Part shown: positions 1 to 11,117 of the stretch, in pieces
Layout: each line of letters opens with the position of its first letter
How positions within the stretch are numbered: the stretch's first letter is position 1
DNA from: Dipteris shenzhenensis
Lineage: Eukaryota > Polypodiophyta > Polypodiopsida > Gleicheniales
NCBI GenBank assembly: GCA_047967505.1
Contig: CM106540.1
Reading direction: 5' to 3' (one strand)
Length of the DNA stretch: 64,000 bases
Made by a program: the position numbers and the translations under genes
The notes under the pieces: model-generated
Told to the model about the DNA's origin: nothing
Databases searched by the model: none
The model's input: only the letters and a program-made list of their open reading frames with translations

Positions 1-296
1 CAACGTATCACTCTTCTCTTTGGTGTAGACCAGCTTGCTGAGATTATGGCTTGCGTTGATCCTTTCCTTCTCCCTATGCTTGAGTACAACATCACTTGGG
101 ATGTTACCATCTTCATTCTCATATAAGGGAGGAAAGTATGGTGTGGTCTCTTGGTATAAAAGCTACTTTTTAATGTCCCTTCCAAGTGATAAATATCTCT
201 ATCACTCAGTTCAAAACTCAGTTCAAAGGCAGTAGGAAGTGAAGAGGTGCATGAAGTTTATTACCCCCAACTTCATGTCATAGCACCAAGGGGAGG
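1..296 (+). mobile_element. 3' tail of a copia-like LTR retrotransposon
   Basis: This is the stretch just upstream of an LTR. It ends in a purine-rich run (caccaaggggagg, 284-296) placed exactly where a polypurine tract should be, directly before the LTR start TGTTGAC. I cannot read a convincing polyprotein end in it; the rest of the element lies left of the window. The assignment rests on the polypurine tract plus the LTR boundary, not on coding similarity. Confidence 0.45.
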
Positions 297-580
297 TGTT
301 GACGAATATGGTGCCATGAGCACATAATGATATGGTATAGAAATGCATTAAAGTATCCACCCTAGGATGTGGACTACATGATATGAGGATGTGGATCAAG
401 GACGTCCACAAGGAGAGATGTTGATTAGGGGATCCAATAGGTGTTGACTATTCCAAGGGCTCTCTCTATATACGAAGGCTATCATGTATTATTGATTACA
501 CACATTGCAATAGATTGAGTGTTTGCTACCCTATGTCTCTCTCGTGGTGCTTTGATTCTCCTTTATCCCTTGTTTTCACA
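297..580 (+). repeat. 3' LTR (284 bp), plus orientation
   Basis: The segment starts TGTTGAC and ends TTTTCACA, has a preceding polypurine tract, and contains a TATA-like word (tctatata) about 110 bp before its end. The right boundary is supported independently: a minus-strand reading frame of a decayed gene runs up to base 581 and stops making sense inside the LTR. The partner LTR and the target duplication (ggtag would be the right copy) are outside the window. Confidence 0.5.
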
Positions 581-1041
581 GGTAGTCATGCGTGACCATG
601 TTCTGTATATCTTGTCACAAATGCTTTTGCTTGTGTACCTCCCATGGCCCACTTTTTCTTCTAAAGCACTTGCGATAGTCTTGGTCGGCTGTCCAAGGTG
701 TAATTGCATCACCTGGAATAGTATTGCCTCATCCTCGGCTATCCAAGTTTTGTAGGTATGCTTTTGCTTGAAGGGAACTAACGGGATGATAGTTGCTGGC
801 AATGTTGTTTCATCCAACATCATTACATGTCCTCCTTTATCATTTTTTTCCCAACGACAAGCTCTTCAGCTATCTCCTTACCATTGTGCAGCAACAATCT
901 GAAGGAGCCACCTAAACTATGTTGGACAACCCTCAAGGTGTTGATCACTATTTGTTGCATCCATGCACTTGCTTCGATGTTGCCAACCACTTTGTTTTCT
1001 GGCTTTGTGGATGGACTAACACACATGTTGTGAATTTCCAT
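581..1041 (-). pseudogene. Decayed gene of unknown function, 3' part
   Basis: Two minus-strand open stretches (823-1041 and 563-823) join through a frameshift near 823-835 to give one continuous sequence. The second carries W-x2-ED-x-IL spacing followed by IA-x2-L and a C-x3-Y-x2-W-like end, loosely resembling a Myb/SANT helix bundle. The copia LTR at 297-580 cuts it off. I do not recognise the family. It may belong with the minus-strand pieces at 2317-2950 and 3686-3988 as one multi-exon gene, since orientation and decay pattern agree, but no splice sites connect them with certainty. Confidence 0.3.
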
Positions 1042-2316
1042 TATGGACTATAGAATATATCACCTTGTTGGGTGTAGAGCTAGCACACAAAGAAGAACGT
1101 TTGTGTTGCTCAAGTTGTGAGCAATGAAACCATCATCGAGGTGGACATTGTATGGAGGAATAGAAACATGTATATCCATGGTGTGTTGGTGTTGGAACTT
1201 TCTTTTTTTCAAACAAAGGGTTGTGTGGGCATTGGTTGATTTTTTGGGTGTTTTGTTTGGGCATGTTGCTATCACTTGTACACTGTGTTGACCTACTTGG
1301 AGAATGCAAGCAAGTGTTTTTAATGGGCACCCAATAAATTAGCAAAACTCCGCTCTAAAAAAATCCTGAGATCCCATAAAAGACAACCAATTAAATAAAA
1401 TGTAAGAGTGAAAAGACGAGTTGCACCAAGCAAGGAGGTCTTGATTTATTTGGGTGGCATGTACAATGGAAGTTTTATTTTGCATGGTGAGATTTACAAT
1501 GGGAATTTCCAGTGTTGGAAGGAGGGCAGAGTCTCCCAGGAAGAGTGCTTCGAAATGCAAAACTTGAAATGCTTGAAAAAAACTTGAGAACTATTTACAA
1601 TGGAAGAAACGAGGAAGACTTGTCAAGCACCCATTGTGAAATCTGTCACAAATCTGGTGCTATTTACAGTGAACTCCCTTGAAGGATTCTTGTTGAGTAG
1701 CATGTTGCTCATGGCCACAACACTACGACTGTGAAACTCTATGAAGGGGCAGTTCAACTTCAACACATCGTCGACATGGTTCTCATGGAGTTGTATGGTG
1801 ACTTGGCACCCGTCTCACGGTCCACAATGCATCCTTTCAAGGAGGGAATGCACAAGATTGTCTAAATACAATCACATGTGTAGCAAAAAGGGCATGTTGA
1901 CGGATCTTTGCTCATGCGTGGGCTGCCACAACGTCCACATTGGAACTCGAACAGTAGGCCATTGAGGCCGATAAAGTGCAGTACTCTAGCAACCTAACCA
2001 ACCGATAAACAAATTGTTAGCATGGTGCTATTTTAAAGATATTCAATGCCAAATTTTCACCTCATCTTTTTGCCATATCCCAGTTGAGATGCTAGGGTTA
2101 TGAAACTTTTTTTTTTTTTTTGGTTATGAAAGTTTCTTGCAGTGCCACACGGAGACTTCCCTCTAGGACTGCCACTAAGATAGCAAAGTCAAACAATCAA
2201 GAGCTTGCCTTGCGCGCATAAAGAATATGTTCTTGGAAATGTACTTGACAATGCCTTCGTGTATGAATTCTTCGACCAACCGTGTGCTAGCGTGTGCCTC
2301 CTCTCCACCACAAAGG
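1042..2316. other. Intergenic or intronic, nothing recognised
   Basis: No persuasive coding, repeat or RNA signal is visible. It contains a T-run at 2108-2121. It could be intronic sequence of the decayed minus-strand gene on either side. Confidence 0.4.
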
Positions 2317-2950
2317 TTAGCTGCAAGAAAAGATGTTACACTTCAAGAGATCTCCAAGCAAGAATTGGTTGGAGGTTGTCCATCTACAACAACTAGTGCT
2401 TGCTGTGGCTTGGTCTTCAGGATTCGGGCTATCCACAATGATGATTTGGTCTGATGGAGGTTCATCTAGGTCCACCTTACAATGACAAAAGCTATGGTTG
2501 TCATCAACAACATGAACGATGTCTTGCTTGTTTCCACCTGGTTCGTTAGCCCCCACAGCATGTATAGTCGTATTGGCTTCTCGGGAACAAATGATATGAT
2601 GCCTTCAAAGGGCGCAGCCTTGATTATTGTCGTTGTGGCATCCACTTGCAAAGACAAGAAAGAAGTGTTGCCTTCGCCCGGTGCTCGCTTAGCAATGGCT
2701 GGGCCCTCTACCCAGAACAAGCCATCGGCCTGCATAACATCTTTTAATTGAAACAAGTATGCATGTGGGATGTGCAAGGCTATCATCTCACAACATTCCA
2801 CATCTGTCATGTCAACATGCATGAAGATAGGATATGAGACATCCCGTGCCTTGAATGTTTTATACTTTTACAACATCTTGCTCTCAAAGGCAAAACGGTA
2901 TGGCACATACTCCGACAATGAGTTTATGAGCAAAGTTGGGACCCAGTCGG
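2317..2950 (-). pseudogene. Decayed gene of unknown function, middle part
   Basis: Reading minus from about 2950, a frame runs through ...SLSEYVPYRFAFESKM, meets one TAA (near 2872, explainable as CAA to TAA), and then stays open for 118 codons from 2822 to 2466. The protein is hydrophobic with W and F residues and has no family I can name. An overlapping stretch (2317-2556) continues in another frame, implying a frameshift or splice. The open length and even composition suggest true ancestral coding sequence rather than chance. Confidence 0.3.
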
Positions 2951-3685
2951 GAGAGCACCAGAGCAAGGCAAGGCTAGCTCTGTTGGCACAATTGCTCCAA
3001 GTTTGTGCGCTTTGGCAGTTGCATTGTTCAATGGGCCGATTTGCTGATTTTCATTGATTTAATCTTTCTTATGAGAAATCGAGGAGCTTTTTGGAAAATG
3101 GAAAGTTGTAGTCGTGTGAGAAAAGTCAGAGTCGTATGAGGCACATGCATATGTGTTGTTGTGCACGAATGGTTGCATGAGAAAAAACTAAGCTTAATGT
3201 GTGCAATGCAAATGATTTTTTGTATTAGATCTTTGTGAGAGTAGCAATACCCATAATGAAGCAACAAAACATTCTTAACAAGAAAAGATGCACTTATCCA
3301 ATCCTTCTAAAGTGTGAAACCAAGAATAAAAGATGAAAACAATGTCCATCATGGGGTTGCATTCTTTTCGCCATGCCACGATGCTAGTGTGACCGAGTAG
3401 CAGAGAAGTGTGTAACTTTTAGTTGCTAACATGCATTAAAATAAAGGGTTGTCCTTCGCCATTGGGTTGTTAATGCCCTGGCATGTGCTAATTTTGTCAA
3501 CTCGTGTAGAAATGGAATTAGCTAGGTTTCGACTCTGGAGCTAGTGTGACTTGTTGTGTTTTTCGAATTGCTTTCGTCTTCCTCGAAGAGGGGCTCAACG
3601 TCTAGCTCGATCCTAGAATGCATCCTCAATATGCATCCCTACTTTCACACCTCTTTCTTGACTAAAAGATTCAAACTACAGAGAC
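2951..3685. other. Spacer within the decayed minus-strand gene
   Basis: Only short stretches are open on the minus strand (for example 3028-3267), without recognisable domains. I see no repeats or RNA genes. Probably intron or eroded exon of the flanking gene. Confidence 0.3.
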
Positions 3686-3988
3686 TCAGCCCTCAAACCA
3701 TGAGTATGGTGCACTGAATGCATTTACGTCAAGTGAGCATTTACCTTCAGCGTAGGCTTGTTCCGCAGCCACATGGAAGGCCGTTTTGAGAGTTTTCTTG
3801 CTGCTCTTCTTGACATTGGAATGCTTCAAGAGGGACCCATCCTTTACAAACTCTTTTGCTGCTGTGAATACAATAGGCATGTCTACAGTGGGAGATGGCC
3901 CGGGTGCTGTTGTTTTTAGCAAGCAACCACTAGAGATTGAAACTAATCCTTGGCTAGCTAGAGTGCGGATGTTTTCATTAACCACCAT
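3686..3988 (-). pseudogene. Decayed gene of unknown function, possible 5' exon (100 aa)
   Basis: Open for 100 codons on the minus strand, starting MVVNENIRTLASQG and ending SAPYSWFEG. It has a lysine/serine-rich middle (KHSNVKKSSKKTLK) and no domain I recognise. It is upstream of, and in the same orientation as, the pieces at 2317-2950 and 581-1041, so it could be the first exon of one gene. No promoter is identifiable in 3989-4400. Confidence 0.3.
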
Positions 3989-4599
3989 TATAGAAGGGAA
4001 AAATGGTTGAGCATTATGAAACTAGAGGCATACAGTTTAAAAGGGAAAAGGTCTACAGGCAAGCGTTTGTTTACGTTTGATTAGTAATTTTTGAAATATT
4101 GGAGCATCATGCTAAAACGTTTGCAACTTTGGAAGACGCTGTCAGTGTGCAGTAAAATAAACGTCCTTTTGTGGTTCTGCAAGGCAGGGAAGATATTAAT
4201 GGGCCGCGATTTATGGCCTACACAAAAGGTTCCGCGTCCTGGCAATCCATTAATAAGGATTTATTGTTTGGGTTGTGCAAGCCCAAAAGATTATGTCAAA
4301 ATAAAGACACAGGCAAACGCACCACTCATGCAAATGGCGATGAACATAAGATGAAGCACTGGCAGTAACCACATTAGCAGAAATGTATGAAGAGATCAAG
4401 AGATGAAAGTTCAAATCTACAGCTCATCCGGGAGCTAGAAAGTGAGAGAAGTAGAGATATATGGAATTGAACATTTGTAGAGGAGGAGACAAAGATCCGT
4501 GGTATACATCTTACGCACCCGCGACAAAACCACGCAGGCCTATCATCGCTAAGGTGCATGGCCTGGAGAATCTACAATCCTAATCTTTTTGGTGACCCC
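3989..4599. other. No recognised feature
   Basis: Short open stretches occur on both strands (for example plus 4091-4354), but they show no domain and overlap in several frames. I find no repeats or terminal structures. Confidence 0.35.
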
Positions 4600-6122
4600 T
4601 TCTGCTTAGAAAATGAGTACTTCACTCATCCCTCAGAGTCTTGGAACAACTGAGAGAGCAAAGTAAGCGTGCGGGGAATCTGAACTGGAGCAGTGCAAGG
4701 GAGAGGACTTTCGTTCTTTGGCGCTTCGACCGCTCTGACCAAATTATCCTCTGTGATCTTCAGTTTACTGTCAACGATGCCAGATTTGGCCTTTGCCTCG
4801 TTGTGTGAATTTTGTGTCATATTTGCACGAGGATCCGTGACAAAGCTTCAGCAATTGTTAGGAATATCGTCTCAGAAACGACGAGCGAACGCAGAGAGCG
4901 AAGAACTACCATGACCTTGGCAACGGGAACCTGCTTGAATCTATGCACATCTAGGGTGGGGCTCTGCAATACTCATCATTCCTGTGCAACAACACAAAGA
5001 GATTATGCTGACAAGGAGAAATATTGCGAAATTTGAAAGAACAAATCACGAAACCTGGATGTACGTGCAACAGAGACACAAACAAAATGAGAACACTAGA
5101 GCCACAGGTACCTTTCTCAAATTCACCACACTGCTGGTGTCCATGGAGCCATCAGATCCAGACTACATCGTCAAAGCAACCCATGGCAATGAGAAAACAA
5201 TCTTGCAAGAGGGCGATGTCCCAGACATGATGCGTCAACTGCTACAACAGGGGGTATTTTGTAGGCATGAACCAGCTTAGGATGTACTCGTATGGGCGTT
5301 GCCCAACAGGAAAATAGAAGTTACCGATCATGGTGCCCATGCTCATACTACAGGCGCCAGGAGGAGAACTGTTCAATGCCGGTGCAAAGTACACAGACAT
5401 AGAGACCTGGAAAAAGGGGACGACCGGAAAGTCTACTGAATGCAGACTAAGTATTCGACCGGAGACTGCTAAACCGATTGGGGGCATGTGGTCTACAGTC
5501 AAGCCTGCATCTGGACAAAGGAGATCGATACAAATGACATCATCTTACCTTCAAGTGTGTGCCGGGACAAAGCTCATACAGAGAGCATCTCTGCCTCACG
5601 CGCTATGTGGGAGGGACGTTCTAGGAGCTGCCAAAACTGGCTCTGGAAAGACACTCGCATAAGAAGAGTACTGCGATATACTTCATGTATAGAGGAATCA
5701 AAAAGAGACTTCTAAATGATTAATCGAAAGAAGCTGATCAAATGGTGTTGGAAACAACACACAAACCTACAACACAAAGGATTGCAATGACAACTAGTTC
5801 TCCAAAAGCAAGGCGGAAAGACGCCAGAAACCTCACGGTTTTTTCGCTCGACTGCCTTAAAACACGAACTGCTACAGGAGAGTGATTTGTGCAAGAAGTG
5901 CTTTCAACGATATGCTCGTGACGTCTGATCGCTTCCTTTTCTTCCGCATTGAGCTCGAGTTGATCCAAAAGAGGAGGCGCAGAAATGGAGTCTTGTGATG
6001 AATCGATGTGCAACAATTCAAGAGAGGGGGATACTGGTTTTGTTGGGTTTTGTCGCTCTTTGCTCAAATGTGCCACAAACAATCCACTAAGCAAGCGACG
6101 ACAGCGAGGAGAGATCGTGGAA
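4600..6122. other. Patchwork of gene-like fragments
   Basis: Several unrelated coding-like pieces lie close together: minus 4626-4820, plus 4984-5280, minus 5242-5502, plus 5558-5662 (DEAD-box helicase, listed separately) and minus 5738-6120. The last is open for about 130 codons and leucine/serine-rich. None is long enough to be a gene and they switch strand. Such patchworks are typical of host exons captured by Helitrons, Pack-MULEs or CACTA elements. I cannot locate the ends of a capturing element, so the mechanism is inference. Confidence 0.3.
5558..5662 (+). pseudogene. DEAD-box RNA helicase exon fragment (Dbp4/DDX10-like)
   Basis: About 34 codons read through IQRASLPHALCGRDVLGA followed by AKTGSGKT. 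This combines the end of the Q motif (IQ..ALP-type, binds the adenine of ATP) with helicase motif I (Walker A, AxTGSGKT). The wording matches the Dbp4/DDX10 (plant RH32) group of ribosome-biogenesis helicases, from general knowledge of the family. The frame ends at TAA directly after GKTLA, where the intact protein would continue towards motif Ia. Neither flank carries other helicase motifs, so this is a single-exon relic, not a gene. Confidence 0.65.
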
Positions 6123-6310
6123 CACAATGCATCCATAGACAAGTTTCCTTGATTTTAAAAAAAAATTCCTTGATTATCTATATAATAGATATATGCACCT
6201 ATAGATGTGCTATTAGACCCTTTGTAGAAATTTTAGAAAAATAGAAAGACATGCTAATAGACGCGTGCTAATAGACGCGCTTATAGATGCTCTGTATAAT
6301 TTATATATTA
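6123..6310. repeat. Left subterminal repeats of element H
   Basis: Degenerate words of the type (c)tatagatg, atagacgcg and tagacgcgctt recur here (for example atgctaatagacgcgtgctaatagacgcgcttatagatg at 6252-6291). The same words occur at both ends of B, at the left end of G and upstream of the tnp2 starts of H and G. Subterminal repeats of CACTA elements are transposase-complex binding sites in the En/Spm model, and I infer that role here. Confidence 0.6.
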
Positions 6311-6677
6311 AAAAAGCAGAATTTTGTGTGGTTGAACATAATGCTATATATGTTGTGTGGTTGCACGAATCCCATTTGTATAGTGTGCAATTCAATTCTT
6401 ACAACCAACCGCATTTTAATTAGCACGATTCCACGCACGTCTATAGCTGATGATTACAATTTCGAATAAAACGTAATTACAACTCTAAAATGTTTAGGTC
6501 ACAAGGGATTCATTAATAGAACATTGCACAAGGAAATTGAATGCCAAAAAAATAAAAGGAGTGTATATTAATTCATAACCCAAAAAGTGCTTGTATATAC
6601 ATATAGCATGAAGCCAAGCCAATGGCTTCAAGTACAAAAAAGAGTAGCTAGCACTAATTCTAGCACTACTTCTACGA

Positions 6678-8010
6678 CTAATCTAAGTCATCTACATCCT
6701 TGCTCCCTTCTTCATCGTCTTCTTCCTCCTGAATATCCCAATGGGCTTGTAAACGAAGGGACAACATGTATCAATGTATGAAAAATCAACTCTGTATTTA
6801 CAATATTGATATTATTTAAGTACTTTTAAATACCTAGACGGGCAGGCGCTCCAATAGCCTAGATATACTGCTCCTCACTAATCAATCCCTCATTATAGAA
6901 ATGCCTCCATGTATGTTGTCTGTGATGTCCACGATGGTAGGCTATCTCGACAGGAGTAGGGTATTTGCCCATGATATCAAGCTGTAAGATGGCATAATTT
7001 ACGAAGGGGTTAGTACAAAGAAATAACCTCCTAATAAACCACATAAACATAATATAATTTGAGATCGATACTTACAAATTGGACCTCCCATCATGCAAAA
7101 CCCCCTACTCCAAAATGTGCATTTTCATATTGTTCCATTTGGATCCTTCATGCCTCCACGTGCTGCAAACTGGGTTCCGCCTTTGTTGCCTTCATTGCTT
7201 TCTTCCACTCCTGCTTATGAGTGTTGTGGGGGTGGCCCCTTGGTGGTTAACCTCCCTCTCTGCTGAGAATCTCGGCTAGTGCCTACCTCTTAAGCAAAGA
7301 TCTTTTATTGGCAACTATAGTGGTAATCTTTGACTTTGCCCATTTCTTTGTGAACTCAACATTGGGGGGATTGGGATACCTAGAGTATACAACATTTGAT
7401 GGTATCATCAGCCAACCTTTTTTGCTACTATTTGAATGGAATAAAGCAACCTCTGTAGTTGTTAGCAACTACAAAGTGCATGAAGGCCATGATGTCCTTT
7501 CCCTGTGCATCCATTAAGATGCCTCCTATCATAGTAATGTCATAGAAGATCGTACCATCACCCTTTGGCACGTCTGCATCATATGAATCCTCCTCATGAT
7601 CACCATTACCCCCAAACCACTATGCCATGCATTCGCTAGAGCTCTCCCTGCTACTACGCCTACTGCCCTATCATGACAAGCTAGTACGCTGGCCACTCTT
7701 CTCTAGAGTAGGGACTTCTGACCGCAAGAGAGTATGCTGGTGGCTCTGGGAGACATCAGGGCCTCCTGATGGTAGGGGAGAAGGGACTCCATACCGCCAC
7801 AGGGGAGAAGGGACTCCTAATGATCTCACAGCGGAGAAGGGACTCCAAACCACTGCATGGGAGACGGGACTCCAAATGATCTTGCATGGGAGAAGGGACT
7901 CCAGACCACAAGGGAGAAGGTACTCTTGATGATCGGGAAGAAGGCTGGCGGCTCTGTCGCCTACTAGGCTGCCTCGACTCCACAGGAGGAATCTAAGCTA
8001 GTCTGGGTAT
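6678..8010 (-). pseudogene. Transposase_24-like second gene of element H
   Basis: Read on minus, exon 1 (about 8010 to 7077) contains SRYPNPPNVEFTKKWAKSKI, the signature shared with B and G and, more distantly, with the TNPA-like proteins of family 1. Exon 2 (about 6985 to 6842) reads LDIMGKYPTPVEIAYHRGHH, resembling the PT.E....H region of plant Transposase_24 proteins. Exon 3 ends in an acidic tail (EEEDDEEGSKDVDDLD) and TAG at 6678. H keeps a GAG codon where B and G have TAG. Frameshifts in the 5' part make the start uncertain. It faces away from the tnp2 gene, with a shared spacer between them. Confidence 0.6.
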
Positions 8011-9238
8011 GGGGTGGGTTGGAGTCAATATTGCCGACTCCTGAGGGGTGTTCTGAGTACTCATCATGTATGTGTATAACTCCTAAGGAGTGGGAGGGTG
8101 TCCCAAAATGTTATATAACTACTGTAATACGGCATTCCGAAGATCAAGTGAGGCTCCTAAAGAGATTCATGATGAACTACATAAAAGAAGAGAAGAATAT
8201 TTCCATCATGCATGTCCTCTTTGCATATGCATATATTAAAAGAGTTATGCAATCTCGTGATTTCCATCATGCATGCCCTCTTTCTTTATTCTGCCCTCAT
8301 GCTGCAATTCCATTTTCCTCATGCAATCACTTATTTCCAGCATTCATGCAATCCTTTTTTTCCTCACAAATGCTTAAGGCATTGAAAATTCGACTTAAAC
8401 ATGCATGCAAGGGAAAGGACAAAGGAAAGAGAAGGGAGGATGGGAGAATTGAAAGAGGTGGGAGAAGGGAAAGAGAAGGGGGAATTGATTAAGGAGAAGG
8501 GAGATGGGAAGGGGAAAGGGAAGGGGAAGGAGAAGGAGAAGGAGAAGGAGATGGAGATGGAGAAAAATGTCGGTCGGGGAGTGCATCTATAGGCATGGCT
8601 ACACTATTTTTCCAAATAGTTGATGTGATGTTAGACACACACTGATATATTTTTTTGACAAAAAGTTAAAGACAACAGATGCCCGACCCCAAAAAGAACA
8701 AAGGTACCAAAAACATCCTTTCTTGCATGCGACAAAGGACAAATCTGAAGAGAATAACTTCCAGAGTGTACCAAAATCATCATATATTTGAGAGAGAGAA
8801 CCAAATGATAAGAGACCTACCTTGGATAGAGGTATGAAAGCTTCTTGTCTTTCGTCAAAACTTCCTCTCCTTCTTCTCTTATGGCTTCCTTCTTCATCCT
8901 CTTCTCTTGTATTCTTGGGAATGAGTGTGTATGCCTAGAGATGAGTGTGGGTGCCTCGAGCTCAGTGTGTATGCTTGGAGACTTGTGTATTGAAAGGTTT
9001 ACAAGCATGGTGGAGTTTGAAAGTGAGCGAAATGTAGGTTTAAAAACCAGTCCGTGCATTTTAAAGTGCATCTAATAGTGCATCTACATTGTATTTTAGA
9101 CATGCCTATAGACGTGTTTCATAGTACATATGTGTTCCACAGTATAGACGCACCTATAGACGCACTTTTAGATGCGCTACAGAGTTTCTCATTAAATTCT
9201 CAAGGAAGAATACATTTTTTGTATAGTTTATCTGTAGG
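8011..9238. promoter_or_regulatory. Divergent spacer of element H, with purine tract and end-type motifs
   Basis: The spacer between the two divergent genes holds a near-pure purine run on plus (8409-8568, gggaaaggg/gaaggagaag units). At 9060-9180 it has a cluster of the same words seen at the element ends (atagacgcacctatagacgc, 9143-9162). The cluster sits 60-180 bp upstream of the tnp2 start. It probably contains both promoters; that is inference from position. Confidence 0.5.
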
Positions 9239-10112
9239 ATATCTTCATCTTCAACAAGTACCTCCAGTGAGGATGAATCCCTCCATATCCACGATTGAGA
9301 AATGTGGTTGGAGAAAAAAGTCAAATGTATGTGTGATCGATGTCGAGGAAACATATATCGTGCACGTAGAATTATACTCAATCAGCGATATGAGGTGGGA
9401 TCTTAGGAGGGACTATTATGGATGCGTGGAGTGATAATAGTAGCCCTCCACCATTACCTCATGAGGCTGTGGAGGTATAGTGCGGGATTTATTTATCCAT
9501 CAATCCTGAAGTAGGAATGATAGCATGGGGTAGGATGATCTTTTTATTGTAGCATCAACACCACTATTTGAGGGGTGTACATACTCTATTCTATGTGCTT
9601 CCCTTGAGGTACCAAACTTGCAAACCATCTATGGATGGAGCAATGCAAGTTTGAATGTATTAGTCAAGTAAGCCTTAAAGTCTATTTTGCAAACATGGTG
9701 GGTCAATTAATGAAATACTTTTTCTCATTTATGGTCTTCACGTGCATGCTATTGTGTAAAATGCTTCCTAGGGAGAATAAATTACTGACCTCAAGATATG
9801 GCAAGGCAACATTTTATCTCTCTTAGAGGATTGGATTACAAGCGCATCCATGCATGCATCAATAATTGTGTTCTGTTTTGCGGACCACATAAGGAGGCAA
9901 GAGAGTGTCCTACTTGTGAAGAGGCAAGATATAGAGCAAATCTCAAAACTTTGGATGTGACTTGTAAGAATCTGTGACATTTTCCCATAATCCCTTGCAT
10001 CCAACATATGTTCAAGTCCAAATCCATTGTAGAGCTCATGCAATGGAATTCCTCCCATCGATCAACCAATGGTAAGTGGAGAACTCTTGTAGACACTCTT
10101 GCACGAAAGCCT
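9239..10112 (+). pseudogene. tnp2 transposase N-terminal part, element H
   Basis: The start codon is mutated to ATA at 9239 (ATG at the equivalent place in G, 43389). The frame then gives a serine-rich leader and a C-x-C-x2-C cluster (KCMCDRCRG). Further on, through frameshifts, are tnp2 landmarks: LFEGCTYSI.., then about 9762-10020 a region equivalent to LP.EN.L.TSRYG and LDYKRIHACINNCVLFCGPH, and finally HFPIIPRIQHMFKSKS. The catalytic Transposase_21 part should follow but the similarity stops at about 10112. Codon 9344-9346 is CGA (Arg), whereas G has TGA there. Confidence 0.6.
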
Positions 10113-11117
10113 TTTTCGTTTATTTTTCCAAAATTGATTTCATGTAAATATATTTGAAGTTTTTTTCACAAAAAGAACAGGAGAAAAGTTTCTTTTTCGT
10201 AGACATTAGCTTTTAAAATGTAGTGCAATAACACACTTTTAATAGTTAACTAGCTAGATATTTAGATATGAAAAAACTAGTAAAAAATATATGACAATAA
10301 TTGGAAATATCTATGTGCCAGTGGGGAGTCCACTTATGCTGACTTGTAACCACTCACATATGGGTATAAAATACCTTTGAACCATGTGCCAGTGGGTGAT
10401 TCGCATATGCCGATCCGTAACCACTCGCACATGGAAAATGTTATATTATAGTTTATATCTACTTATAAGAAAATACTTGGCTTTCATCAGTTGTGGCTTG
10501 CATTTGCTAGCTAATAACAACTTGATGAAAGTCTAGCTGGTTGTGTAGCTTGCAATTGCCAGCTTGTATCAACCCACACATTATATGTTAGAGATCATTG
10601 CAGACTAAGTTTGCTTGTAAGAGGAATGAGTGAAAATTCCTACATTATCTCAGAACAATTAGTTGATATTATATAGGTATGAACTGGATGTCTAGACTTA
10701 CGTTAGATATTTTCCAACCTAAGTAGTATCCTTGACTTTGTAGTTTCAAACAAAAAATTTTGTTAAGTGCAAATTTAGATATCAATTGCTGGCTATTGCA
10801 CTATGTGTATGAAATACCGGCATTCGCATATAGAGCATGATGATGCAAATGATCATAGTGCAGATAGATGCTTACTTAAGAAAGAGTGGGACATGGGAAA
10901 AGGCAACTTGCCATCCCATGCCTATTTCTATAGGTAGATTACCATGTCTATAACCATCCATTTATGTCAGAAGGGGGCAAGAGATTGGATGGTTGCTCTC
11001 TCTTGAGGTCTAGCAAACTTACATTTGTTATCAATGACATGTTAGTGACATTGTTTTGAGTTGTAGAAAACATATTGATAATTGAGATCTTTTTTCTCTT
11101 TTACATGTACAGTAACT
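10113..11117. other. Spacer upstream of the hAT gene, possibly hAT 5' end
   Basis: AT-rich sequence between the break in element H and the first hAT codon. Apart from the hairpin-forming tandem repeat at 10309-10440 I see no gene. It probably contains the left end of the hAT transposon and its promoter, but I could not pair terminal inverted repeats with the right flank (40424-41071). Confidence 0.4.
10309..10440. repeat. Two tandem, self-complementary repeat units
   Basis: Two copies of a unit of about 66 bp follow one another, each starting atgtgccagtggg and ending gtaaccactc-cacatgg or catatgg. Each unit is itself an imperfect palindrome: ccatgtgccagtgg pairs with ccactcgcacatgg across a short loop. 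Subterminal hairpins of this kind are common in hAT elements. Its place about 700 bp before the hAT start fits a terminal role, which is inferred. Confidence 0.5.

Larger units (their letters stand above)
6123..10112. mobile_element. CACTA-like element H (CACAA-ended family 2), right end lost
   Basis: The left end is set by similarity to element G (41072) and the right end of B (29321): all begin with CACAA-type sequence, then a T/A-rich stretch (ttttaaaaaaaaa) and ATAGACGC-like repeats. Inside are two divergent genes, a Transposase_24-like gene on minus (6678-8010) and the start of a tnp2 transposase on plus (9239-10112). Similarity to tnp2 stops near 10112, so the right half is missing. The base before the left end would give target duplication gaa, which cannot be confirmed without the right end. 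Confidence 0.6.

Noticed and set aside
8019-8492. 157-codon plus-strand frame in the spacer of element H
   Set aside because: Composition is uneven, running into the purine tract, and G has no equivalent frame; probably accidental.
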